In this document: positions 1-6,166 of the stretch, piece after piece | Position numbering within the stretch: the stretch's first letter is position 1 | How the letters are laid out: every line of letters starts with the position of its first letter | Source: an uncultured Clostridium sp. | GTDB lineage: Bacteria > Bacillota > Clostridia > TANB77 > CAG-508 | Assembly: GCA_900552555.1 (NCBI GenBank) | Contig: URZW01000039.1 | Span: forward strand, 1 to 7,019 | Direction of reading: 5' to 3' | DNA: 7,019 nucleotides | Notes under the pieces: generated by a model | What the model saw: the letters and a program-made list of their open reading frames with translations, nothing else | Database searches by the model: none | Told to the model about the DNA's origin: nothing | Made by a program: the position numbers and the translations under genes

Positions 1-194
1 AACGGAATCCAAAGAGGAAGATATGAACGGAAGAAAAGAACGGCGAAATTAAAGGTGAAATTAAAGGAAAAATAAAAGGCGAAAAGCAAAAGAGCATTGA
101 AATTGCAAAAAAACTATTAAGAATGGGAATGACAGTTGAAAAGGTGATGGATGCAACCGGACTTACAAATGAAGAAATAGAAAAAATAAAATAA
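1..194 (+). pseudogene. 3' end of an Rpn-family (PD-(D/E)XK nuclease/transposase-like) gene, frame broken
   Basis: The reading frame ending at the TAA at 192-194 gives a tail with G-E-I-K repeats followed by IAKKLLRMGMTVEKVMDATG and then LTNEEIEKIK. This pattern of a charged Gly/Glu/Lys linker, 'IAKxLLxxGM', a short helix-turn-helix-like segment and 'TGLTxEEIxxI' is typical of the C-terminus of Rpn recombination-promoting nucleases (PDDEXK_2 family), which are abundant and often decayed in gut Firmicutes. The catalytic domain would lie upstream, outside the window. In this frame there is a TGA at 24-26 and no usable start before the ATG at 123. The other two forward frames are open through the first bases but stop at 50-52 and 73-75. 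A frameshift around 26-45 is therefore needed to join the tail to an upstream part. Family assignment is inferred from the tail only. The break could also be a sequencing error. Confidence 0.5.
42..83 (+). repeat. 12-bp tandem microrepeat in the Rpn-like linker
   Basis: Three and a half 12-nt units (42-53, 54-65, 66-77, partial 78-83) encode G-E-I-K, G-E-I-K, G-K-I-K, G-E. The first two units differ at one base, and the third has diverged further. Such Gly/Glu/Lys linker repeats are common in Rpn-family C-termini and vary in number by slippage. They lie just downstream of the apparent frame break. Confidence 0.6.
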
Positions 195-202
195 TAAGTT
201 AC

Positions 203-242
203 AGTCATACAATTAAATTGTAATTGTATGGCTATATTTTTT
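203..242 (+). terminator. Rho-independent terminator after the Rpn-like gene
   Basis: A 13-bp stem pairs 203-215 with 221-233. It includes a perfect 10-bp CATACAATTA/TAATTGTATG core and one T-G wobble, with a 5-nt loop, and is followed by ATAT and a T-run to 242. It begins 8 nt after the stop codon at 192-194 and separates this gene from the prpC promoter. Confidence 0.85.
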
Positions 243-265
243 GTTATTCAATTATTGAAAAAATA

Positions 266-294
266 TTGCAAAAAACAGTAACTTATGATATAAA
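266..294 (+). promoter_or_regulatory. Putative sigma-A promoter for prpC-prkC-HEPN
   Basis: TTGCAA (266-271), a 17-nt spacer and TATAAA (289-294) fit a vegetative promoter. A TG at 286-287, one base before the -10 box, gives an extended -10. Transcription would start near 301, leaving a leader of roughly 47 nt before prpC. The call rests on consensus matching in AT-rich DNA, where chance matches are common, but the position just after a terminator supports it. Confidence 0.55.
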
Positions 295-347
295 ATAACT
301 TAAAGAAAACAAAGATAAGCTAAATACAAAAGAACAGAGGTGAAAAT

Positions 348-1082
348 ATGATAAAAGCTTATGCAAGAACTGACAAAGGAAACGTCAGAGAAAACAATGA
401 AGATTATTTTTATATTTCAAATTCACTAGACGAAGTTCAATTATACATATTAGCAGATGGAATGGGCGGATACAATGGCGGAGAAATAGCAAGTAAATTA
501 GCAGTTCAAACTGCCAAAAACTACATAGAAAATAATTTTAAAGATATAGAAAAAGACAAAGACAGCATAATACAGCTATTAGCAAGCAGTATGGAATATG
601 CTAACATGGTTGTATATGAAAAATCAAAAGAAACACCAGAATTACAAGGAATGGGAACAACATTAGAAATATGTTTAATATATAACAACAAAGCATATAT
701 AGGACATATAGGAGACAGTAGAATATACAGAGTTAGAAAACAATTTATACGAAAACTAACACAAGACCATAGTTATGTACAAAAACTAGTAAAAGAGGGA
801 ACAATAACGAAAGAACAAGCAGAACATCATCCTCAAAAAAACATGTTAATGAAAGCATTAGGATGTAATGCTTTTGTAGAACCGGATGTAATGGTAAAAG
901 GATTTTTAAAAGATGATATCATAATTATGTGTTCAGATGGTTTATCAAACATGGTAGATCAAGAAACTATATATGAGATGGCATCAAAAAATATAGAACA
1001 AGCAACAAAAGATTTGGTACAACTTGCAAAAGACAGAGGCGGATATGACAACATCACAGTTGTAATTATTAGGAATATATAA
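348..1082 (+). CDS. prpC: PP2C-type serine/threonine protein phosphatase
   Basis: This is a cytoplasmic metal-dependent (PPM/PP2C) phosphatase, 244 aa, close to the usual 240-255 aa for bacterial PrpC/Stp. It removes phosphate from Ser/Thr residues, including those placed by the kinase encoded next door. Visible family motifs in order are: TDKGNVRENNEDYF (8-21, with metal-associated Asp19), ADGMGG (36-41, metal ligand Asp37), GMGTT (101-105), GHIGDSR (119-125), QDHS (139-142), MKALG (168-172), CSDGL (195-199, Asp197) and YDNIT (233-237, Asp234). All expected acidic residues are present, so the enzyme should be active. There is no signal peptide or membrane segment. The ATG at 348 is supported by AGAGGTG at 336-342 and by the family's usual N-terminus just before the first motif. 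The gene lies 49 nt upstream of prkC, the classic phosphatase-kinase pair. The symbol stp is also used. Confidence 0.95.
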   Translation: MIKAYARTDKGNVRENNEDYFYISNSLDEVQLYILADGMGGYNGGEIASKLAVQTAKNYIENNFKDIEKDKDSIIQLLASSMEYANMVVYEKSKETPELQGMGTTLEICLIYNNKAYIGHIGDSRIYRVRKQFIRKLTQDHSYVQKLVKEGTITKEQAEHHPQKNMLMKALGCNAFVEPDVMVKGFLKDDIIIMCSDGLSNMVDQETIYEMASKNIEQATKDLVQLAKDRGGYDNITVVIIRNI

Positions 1083-1131
1083 CGGCTTACATTATGGCGT
1101 AAAAGCAATGAGATAAAAAGGAGAGAGAAGT

Positions 1132-3102
1132 ATGAATTTAGAAGGTAGAATTCTAGGTAATAGATACGAGATTATTGAAAAAGTTGGAAACGGAGGCATG
1201 GCAACAGTTTATAAAGCTACAGACCTTGTTTTAAAAAGATATGTAGCAGTAAAAGTTTTAAGAGATGAATTTACAACTGATGAAGAATTTATAAAAAGAT
1301 TTGAAACAGAAGCACAATCAGCAGCAAGATTAGTACATGCAAATATTGTATCAATATTTGATGTTGGTGTTGATAATGGAATTTATTATATAGTAATGGA
1401 ACTAATACAAGGAAAAACTCTTAAAGAAATAATAGTTGAAGAAAGAGGACCACTTCCATGGAAATGGTCAGTAAATGTAGCAATTCAAATTGCATCAGCA
1501 TTAGAAATGGCACATAAAAACAATATTATACATAGAGATATAAAACCTCATAACATAATAATAACAGAAGATGGTGTTGCAAAAGTCACAGATTTTGGAA
1601 TAGCAAAAGCAGTTTCAAATTCAACAATTACAGCATTTGGAACAACAATCGGTTCTGTACATTATTTTTCACCTGAACATGCAAGAGGTGGATATACAGA
1701 CGCAAAATCAGACATCTATTCATTAGGTGTTGTAATGTATGAAATGGTAACAGGTAAAGTCCCATTTGATGCTGATACTCCAGTTTCAGTTGCATTAAAA
1801 CATATGCAAGAAGATCCTGTGCCACCAATTGAATTAAATCCACATTTGCCAGAAGCGGTAAATAAAATAATATTAAAAGCATTGAAAAAGGACCCAATGC
1901 TTAGATATCAAACAGCAACAGAACTTTTACAGGACTTAAGAATGGCACTTAAAAATCCATCAGGTGATTTCGTTGAAGAAGAATATGACCCAACAGCAAA
2001 AACACAGAGAATATCAACACAAGATGTTGATAAAATGCAAAAAAATAGCAGAAAAAAAGAAGACAATAAATTTATTGCATTCATAAAAAATCATAAAGTA
2101 TTGAGTTCATTTATAGGATTAATTTTATTGTTCTGTATTGCATTTGGTGGAACAATGTTGGTTTTAAATGTAACAAATCCTAAAGAGGTAGAAATGCCTA
2201 ATATAGTTGGTCTTACAAAAGAAGATGCACAACAAAGAATTGAAGGAGCAAAATTAAAATTTGAAGTTGCATCAGAAGAGTATAATACTGATGTGGAGGA
2301 AAATCATATTATAAGTCAAGACCCAACTTATGTTGAAGGATATAACAGAGTAAAAGAAGGTAGTACAGTTAAAGTTGTAGTAAGTAAAGGTACTGAAAAA
2401 ACTAAAGTTCCAAAGGTAATAGGAATGTCAAAAGATGATGCTGTTGAAGCAATAGAAGATGCAAAATTGAAAGCAGAAATTGTTGAAGAAACAAGCAAAA
2501 AGGTTCAAGAGGGTTATGTAATTAGCCAAGAAACTGATGCAAATACAGAAGTAAATGCTGGTGAAACAGTTAAAATTCATGTAAGTACTGGAACAGAAAA
2601 AGCAACAGTTCCTGGGGTTGTTGGAAAGTCTCAAGATGAGGCGAAAAAGGCTCTTCAAGATTTAGGTTTTGTTGTTACTGTTACAACTACTGAGGATAGC
2701 TCTAAGGATAATGGTGTTGTTTTAAAACAAAGTTTGGATGAAGGTAAGTCTGTAGAAAAAGGTTCTGATATTAATATTACAGTAAACAAATTAGCAGAAA
2801 TAAAAACAGTTCCTATTACTGTTAATGTTAAATCTTTATTAAAAGGGGACATATACGAAAAGAATACATCAACAAATGATACAAATGATGCACAAAAGGT
2901 AAAAACTGTTAAACTAGAAGTTAAAGTTGGTGATGATACAATTTATTCTCAATCTGTAAAAGCTTCTGAAACATCAATATCAGTAGGAAATGCTAAAGGC
3001 TCTGGAACTACAACAGTTAAGGTGTATATAGATGGAGTTCTAAAAAATGATGGAGGATATTCTTTAGTTTATAGTAATGTTAATTCATATACTGCAGAAT
3101 AA
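1132..3102 (+). CDS. prkC: PASTA-domain Ser/Thr protein kinase PrkC
   Basis: This is a membrane-spanning Hanks-type kinase, 656 aa, close in length to Bacillus PrkC. The cytoplasmic kinase domain covers about 12-272: Gly-rich loop GNGGMATVY (19-27), VAVKVL with catalytic Lys41, Glu60 in helix C, HRDIKPHN (134-141, catalytic Asp136), DFG (154-156) and SPE (180-182). The activation loop (157-179) is rich in Ser/Thr, as expected for autophosphorylation. A charged juxtamembrane stretch (about 280-322) leads to one membrane helix at 324-346. Outside the cell are three PASTA domains (about 353-418, 424-487, 491-552), which in this family bind peptidoglycan fragments, then a beta-rich C-terminal domain (about 553-656) like the Ig-like tail of some Firmicute PrkC proteins. 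The start has AAAGGAGAG at 1118-1126, 5 nt before the ATG. It is likely co-transcribed with prpC and the HEPN gene. The usual downstream neighbour rsgA is absent here. Confidence 0.96.
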   Translation: MNLEGRILGNRYEIIEKVGNGGMATVYKATDLVLKRYVAVKVLRDEFTTDEEFIKRFETEAQSAARLVHANIVSIFDVGVDNGIYYIVMELIQGKTLKEIIVEERGPLPWKWSVNVAIQIASALEMAHKNNIIHRDIKPHNIIITEDGVAKVTDFGIAKAVSNSTITAFGTTIGSVHYFSPEHARGGYTDAKSDIYSLGVVMYEMVTGKVPFDADTPVSVALKHMQEDPVPPIELNPHLPEAVNKIILKALKKDPMLRYQTATELLQDLRMALKNPSGDFVEEEYDPTAKTQRISTQDVDKMQKNSRKKEDNKFIAFIKNHKVLSSFIGLILLFCIAFGGTMLVLNVTNPKEVEMPNIVGLTKEDAQQRIEGAKLKFEVASEEYNTDVEENHIISQDPTYVEGYNRVKEGSTVKVVVSKGTEKTKVPKVIGMSKDDAVEAIEDAKLKAEIVEETSKKVQEGYVISQETDANTEVNAGETVKIHVSTGTEKATVPGVVGKSQDEAKKALQDLGFVVTVTTTEDSSKDNGVVLKQSLDEGKSVEKGSDINITVNKLAEIKTVPITVNVKSLLKGDIYEKNTSTNDTNDAQKVKTVKLEVKVGDDTIYSQSVKASETSISVGNAKGSGTTTVKVYIDGVLKNDGGYSLVYSNVNSYTAE

Positions 3103-3121
3103 ATAATATTTTAATGGAGGT

Positions 3122-3556
3122 TTGTTAGATAGACTAACAGAAAAAGAAAAAATGAAATTTGAATTATCCGAAAAAAGATATGAAGAACAAAAAGAAAATT
3201 TCAGAAGGGCATTAAATAGATTGAATGAAGCATTAGAAGTAGAAGCGACAGAATTAGAAATTGACAGAATATTACATAGATTCGAATTTACATTTGAACT
3301 TGCATGGAAAACAATGAAAGATTGCTTAGAAAACCAAGGTATGGTTGGAAAAATAGGAAGTCCAAGAGAAATTTTAAAAGAATCTTTTTCAGCAGGTTTG
3401 ATAGATAATGGAGAAGTATGGATGGATATGATGCTTTCAAGAAACGAATTATCACATTTATATGATGAAGAAACTTCTAGAGAAATATATGATGATATAA
3501 GAGAAAGATATATTATAGAAATAAATAAATTAATAAATAAATTAGATAATATTTAA
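3122..3556 (+). CDS. HI0074-family HEPN / nucleotidyltransferase substrate-binding protein
   Basis: This is an all-helical protein of 144 aa (or 134 aa from the ATG at 3152). Family signatures are RFEFTFELAWKTMKDCLENQ (53-72), GSPREILKESFSAGLI (79-94) and SRNELSHLYDEE (106-117). The last contains R107-x4-H112-x-Y114, the RX4HXY pattern of HEPN RNase toxins such as HepT. HI0074-type proteins normally pair with a small MNT nucleotidyltransferase from an adjacent gene. None is visible within the window, since a terminator and an unrelated membrane protein follow. It lies 19 nt after prkC with no promoter between, so it is probably read from the prpC promoter. The start is uncertain: TTG at 3122 sits only 1 nt after GGAGG (3116-3120), while ATG at 3152 has no good site. 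Whether it acts as a toxin, an RNase or merely a substrate-binding partner cannot be told from sequence. Family call is firm, role is not. Confidence 0.88.
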   Translation: MLDRLTEKEKMKFELSEKRYEEQKENFRRALNRLNEALEVEATELEIDRILHRFEFTFELAWKTMKDCLENQGMVGKIGSPREILKESFSAGLIDNGEVWMDMMLSRNELSHLYDEETSREIYDDIRERYIIEINKLINKLDNI

Positions 3557-3562
3557 AAGAAT

Positions 3563-3595
3563 AAGAGTAGTGGAAGTTTTCTTTCACTACTTTTT
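3563..3595 (+). terminator. Rho-independent terminator ending the prpC-prkC-HEPN unit
   Basis: An 11-bp stem pairs 3566-3576 with 3581-3591 (AGTAGTGGAAG against CTTTCACTACT, one G-T wobble) around a TTTT loop, and is followed at once by T residues to 3595. It starts within 10 nt of the HEPN stop codon. The A-rich bases at 3563-3564 can extend the stem into the T-run. Confidence 0.9.
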
Positions 3596-3630
3596 AGAAT
3601 CTTAAAAGGATAATACTATTAAAAATTTTT

Positions 3631-3659
3631 TTGTAAAAAATTTTAGAAATTTGTATACT
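3631..3659 (+). promoter_or_regulatory. Putative promoter for the DUF308 gene
   Basis: TTGTAA (3631-3636), a 17-nt spacer and TATACT (3654-3659) match the vegetative consensus. A second candidate lies closer to the gene: an extended -10, TG-A-TATTAT at 3674-3682, with only a poorly spaced TTGTAT (3651-3656) upstream. The -35 box of the first candidate overlaps an AT palindrome (3622-3644). Either would give a short leader before the ATG at 3716. Confidence 0.45.
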
Positions 3660-3715
3660 TTTTTTTATTAATGTGATATTATGTATAAAAATACAAAAGA
3701 AAGTGAGGGAGTATT

Positions 3716-4252
3716 ATGTTCGAAAAATTCTTAAAAAGATCAAGTTGGACAGATATCGTAATCTCAATAATATTCGTAATATTTGGAGTACTTTTAGTAG
3801 CAAGACCAGAAGCAACATTAGGAGCAATATCAGTTATATTAGGTATCTTATTCATTGCAATGGGTGTTCTAAAATTAATCGAATATTATACATCAGACAC
3901 TAAAGAAGATTGGCTATTAACAATAGCATTAGTTGCTGTAATATTTGGAGTTATAGTTCTATTTGCTTCAGATTCAGTATTAGCATTCTTTAGAGTAATT
4001 CTAGGAATTTGGATTATTGTTACTGGTGTAATGGATTTACAAACAATATTAATATGGAAACAAGTAAAATCTCCATACTGGACTGCATCTTTAATATTCA
4101 CATTGCTTATGATATTAGCTGGTATTATAATTTTAATTAATCAACAAATTGTAATTACAGCACTTGGAGTATTAATAATTGTTTATGGAATATTAGATAT
4201 TATTGATAGATTCATATTTATGAAAAAAATAAATGATTATATGAAAGATTAA
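3716..4252 (+). CDS. DUF308/HdeD-like six-helix membrane protein
   Basis: This is an integral membrane protein of 178 aa, the usual size for the HdeD/DUF308 family. Six hydrophobic helices are visible at about 12-30, 34-55, 65-84, 87-107, 120-141 and 144-165, arranged as three helix pairs. The repeated pattern of a small-residue 'GxxxxxxG' helix (for example LGAISVILGILFIAMGV at 35-51 and ITALGVLIIVYGILDII at 147-163) is typical of DUF308 repeats. There is no signal peptide, and both ends are short and charged. The family is named for E. coli HdeD, linked to acid resistance, but most Firmicute members have no known function, so none is assigned. The ATG is preceded by GAGGGAG at 3705-3711. 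It has its own promoter region and terminator, so it is probably a single-gene transcript unrelated to its neighbours. Confidence 0.88.
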   Translation: MFEKFLKRSSWTDIVISIIFVIFGVLLVARPEATLGAISVILGILFIAMGVLKLIEYYTSDTKEDWLLTIALVAVIFGVIVLFASDSVLAFFRVILGIWIIVTGVMDLQTILIWKQVKSPYWTASLIFTLLMILAGIIILINQQIVITALGVLIIVYGILDIIDRFIFMKKINDYMKD

Positions 4253-4256
4253 AAAT

Positions 4257-4294
4257 AGAAGAGGTCAGCGTATACTGACTTCTTTATTTTTTTT
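4257..4294 (+). terminator. Rho-independent terminator after the DUF308 gene
   Basis: An 11-bp stem pairs 4258-4268 with 4275-4285 (GAAGAGGTCAG against CTGACTTCTTT, with G-T wobbles) around a 6-nt loop. Eight T residues follow at 4287-4294. It begins 5 nt after the stop codon, and the palindromic element starts 7 nt after its T-run. Confidence 0.92.
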
Positions 4295-4301
4295 ATGGCG
4301 T

Positions 4302-4540
4302 AGTTACTATATAATGGTTTTCTTATGGTAGTTTGTCGTATAATGATATTTTAAATTGTCTTCGGTTCAATACACAATATAATAATTTCTAAAATCTTTT
4401 TTGGACTCCCTTCCACTAAAGTGAACTCTTGTCCAAAAAAGACTTAATAAATTAATTTTAATATTGTTTCAATCATATTCAGACAATTTAAAACACCATT
4501 ATACGACAAACTACCATAAGAAAACCATTATATAGTAACT
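4302..4540. repeat. 239-bp long palindrome, MITE-like non-coding element
   Basis: Arms 4302-4361 and 4481-4540 are inverted copies of each other over 60 nt, with 58 matches. The only mismatches are 4346/4496 and 4348/4494. The 119-nt centre (4362-4480) carries a second perfect 11-bp inverted repeat and further short pairing (4375-4380 with 4461-4466), so one strand could fold into a single long hairpin. No open reading frame of any substance lies inside. Each arm holds two copies of a 9-nt motif (ACCATTATA at 4495-4503 and 4524-4532, complement in the left arm). The size, long terminal inverted repeats and lack of coding capacity fit a miniature inverted-repeat transposable element. No clear target-site duplication is visible at the edges and no family is recognised. 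It separates the DUF308 terminator from the miaB promoter. Mobility is inferred; the structure is directly seen. Confidence 0.8.
4396..4441. repeat. Inner hairpin at the centre of the palindrome
   Basis: CTTTTTTGGAC (4396-4406) is exactly complementary to GTCCAAAAAAG (4431-4441), with a 24-nt loop that can form a small CAC/GTG stem. One more pair (4395/4442) extends it. It caps the larger palindrome. It is not followed by a T-run on the + strand, so it is not an ordinary terminator in that direction. Confidence 0.75.
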
Positions 4541-4568
4541 TTTTGTCAACATAAAAACAAAAAAAGCC

Positions 4569-4597
4569 TTGCAAAAACCGACAAAATATAATAAAAT
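4569..4597 (+). promoter_or_regulatory. Putative promoter for miaB
   Basis: TTGCAA (4569-4574), a 17-nt spacer and TAAAAT (4592-4597) form a reasonable vegetative promoter. A TATAAT at 4587-4592 is too close to this -35. A second candidate is the extended -10 TG-A-TATAAA at 4618-4626, which shares a 14-nt stretch with the prpC promoter but has no clear -35. Both lie outside the palindrome. Confidence 0.45.
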
Positions 4598-4663
4598 ATA
4601 GCAGACCAAGAAAATAATGATATAAAATAAAAATATAACTTTAAGGAAGGAAAATAATAAAAA

Positions 4664-6082
4664 ATGAAAACAGAAAATGAAATAAACACACAAAAGGAAT
4701 ACATAGAAAAAGTAAAGAAAATAAATGAAAATAAAAACCTAAAATATAGTATACTAACAATGGGATGTCAATTAAACGAAAATGATTCAGAAAAATTATG
4801 CGGAATGTTAGAAAAAATGGGTTATACAAAAACAGAAAATCAAAAAGAAGCAGACCTAGCATTGTTTAATACATGTTGTGTAAGAGAAAATGCAGAAGAT
4901 AAATTATTTGGAAAATTAGGAGAACTTAAAAAAATAAAAGAAGAACGCGGAACAATTATAGCAATTGGTGGATGTATGATGCAAGAAAAACACATCACAG
5001 ACAAAATAAAAGAAAGCTATCCATATACAGACATAATATTTGGAACACACACACTACACAAATTCCCACAAGATTTATATGAAGTCATAGAAAACAAAAC
5101 TAAGTTAGAAGATATATTAGACATAGATGGAAAGGTATACGAAGGCTTACCAATAAAAAGAGATAGTAACATAAAAGCATCTGTAACAATAATGAATGGA
5201 TGTAACAATTTCTGTAGCTATTGTATAGTTCCATATGTTCGTGGAAGAGAAAGAAGTAGAGAACCTAGAGCAATAATTGAAGAAGTAAGAGAACTTGCAA
5301 AACAAGGATATAAAGAAATCACACTTTTAGGTCAAAATGTAAATTCATATTTAAGAGTAGAAAGAGAAAAAGGCATAGAATTTGAAGAATATGAAGGAGT
5401 AAATTCATTTGCAACATTACTAATGGCGGTAAACAAAATAGAAGGAATAGAAAGAATCAGATTTGTATCACCACATCCAAAGGACTTTACAGATGATGTA
5501 ATTAAAGCAATTGCAGAATGTGATAAGGTTTGCAAATTAGTACATTTGCCATTACAATCTGGAAATACAAAAGTATTAAAAGAAATGAATCGAAAATATA
5601 CTAAGGAACAATATTTAAACTTGGTAGAAAAAATGAAAGCAGGAATACCAAACTTAACACTATCTACAGATATAATTGTAGGTTTCCCAGGTGAGACAGA
5701 TGAAGAATTTGAAGATACTTTAGATGTCGTAAGAAAAGTAAAATTTGAACAAGTATATATGTTTATCTATTCTAGAAGGGTTGGAACACCTGGAAATAGA
5801 ATGGAAAATCAAGTTCCAGAAGAACAAAAACATGTAAGATTTGATAAATTAAAGGCCTTAGTTGAAAGTCAAATTGCAGAAAATAATAAAAAATATGTTG
5901 GAACTACACAAAAAGTTTTAGTTGAAGGTACTAGCAAAAATAATGTTGATATGCTTACTGGTAGAACTGATAGCAACAAAGTTGTTATTTTTGAAGGTGA
6001 TAAAAACTTGATTGGCAATATGGTTGAACTTAAAATAGTTTCTGAACATATGTGGTATTTGAAAGGTGAGTTAAAATTTTGA
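4664..6082 (+). CDS. miaB: tRNA-2-methylthio-N6-dimethylallyladenosine synthase MiaB
   Basis: This is a cytoplasmic radical-SAM methylthiotransferase that adds a methylthio group to i6A37 in tRNAs reading UNN codons, improving decoding. It is 472 aa, within the family range, with an extra charged N-terminal stretch of about 27 residues as in many clostridial copies. Domain order: N-terminal UPF0004/MTTase domain (about 28-140) with [4Fe-4S] ligands Cys35 (MGCQLNENDSE), Cys71 (NTCCVRENAEDK) and Cys104 (GGCMMQ); radical-SAM domain (about 170-400) with CxxxCxxC at Cys180, Cys184 and Cys187 (NGCNNFCSYCIVPYVRGRER); C-terminal TRAM RNA-binding domain (about 408-470). The NENDSE and IVPYVRGRERSR motifs favour MiaB over MtaB or RimO. 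All six cluster cysteines are present. The ATG is the first in-frame start after a TAA at 4658; AAGGAAGG at 4643-4650 is 13 nt upstream, rather far. mutS, a common downstream neighbour in Clostridia, is not seen. Confidence 0.96.
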   Translation: MKTENEINTQKEYIEKVKKINENKNLKYSILTMGCQLNENDSEKLCGMLEKMGYTKTENQKEADLALFNTCCVRENAEDKLFGKLGELKKIKEERGTIIAIGGCMMQEKHITDKIKESYPYTDIIFGTHTLHKFPQDLYEVIENKTKLEDILDIDGKVYEGLPIKRDSNIKASVTIMNGCNNFCSYCIVPYVRGRERSREPRAIIEEVRELAKQGYKEITLLGQNVNSYLRVEREKGIEFEEYEGVNSFATLLMAVNKIEGIERIRFVSPHPKDFTDDVIKAIAECDKVCKLVHLPLQSGNTKVLKEMNRKYTKEQYLNLVEKMKAGIPNLTLSTDIIVGFPGETDEEFEDTLDVVRKVKFEQVYMFIYSRRVGTPGNRMENQVPEEQKHVRFDKLKALVESQIAENNKKYVGTTQKVLVEGTSKNNVDMLTGRTDSNKVVIFEGDKNLIGNMVELKIVSEHMWYLKGELKF

Positions 6083-6166
6083 AAAATCAATAGTAAAAGA
6101 GGCTTATGAAATAAAGAAAAAATTAGATGTGGTTTAAAAAGTGAACGAGAAGAGGGAAAAAAATAA

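Noticed and set aside
1092..1101. TTATGGCGTA, also present at 4293-4302 at the palindrome edge
   Set aside because: A shared 10-mer is expected by chance several times in a window this size, and the flanks do not match.
1628..2852. Minus-strand frames inside prkC
   Set aside because: They are antisense to the conserved kinase and PASTA domains and have no independent coding evidence.
3673..3903. Plus-strand frame of 76 codons overlapping the DUF308 gene start
   Set aside because: It lies in another frame of a gene with a good ribosome binding site and clear membrane helices; its composition (Arg/Asn/Ile/Tyr) is typical of an out-of-frame shadow.
4310..4344. Two TATAAT boxes in the left arm of the palindrome (4310-4315 and 4339-4344)
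   Set aside because: Neither has a credible -35 at the right distance, and they are mirrored in the other arm because of the symmetry.
4511..4862. Two overlapping minus-strand frames rich in Phe/Leu/Ile that look like membrane proteins
   Set aside because: They run antisense to the palindrome arm, the miaB leader and the miaB 5' end; the hydrophobicity is simply the complement of A-rich coding DNA.
6078..6166. Short peptide FEKSIVKEAYEIKKKLDVV and a following charged stretch between miaB and the 98-aa gene
   Set aside because: There is no start codon or ribosome binding site, it is under 20 codons, and it overlaps the miaB stop. It may be a decayed remnant, but nothing allows an assignment.
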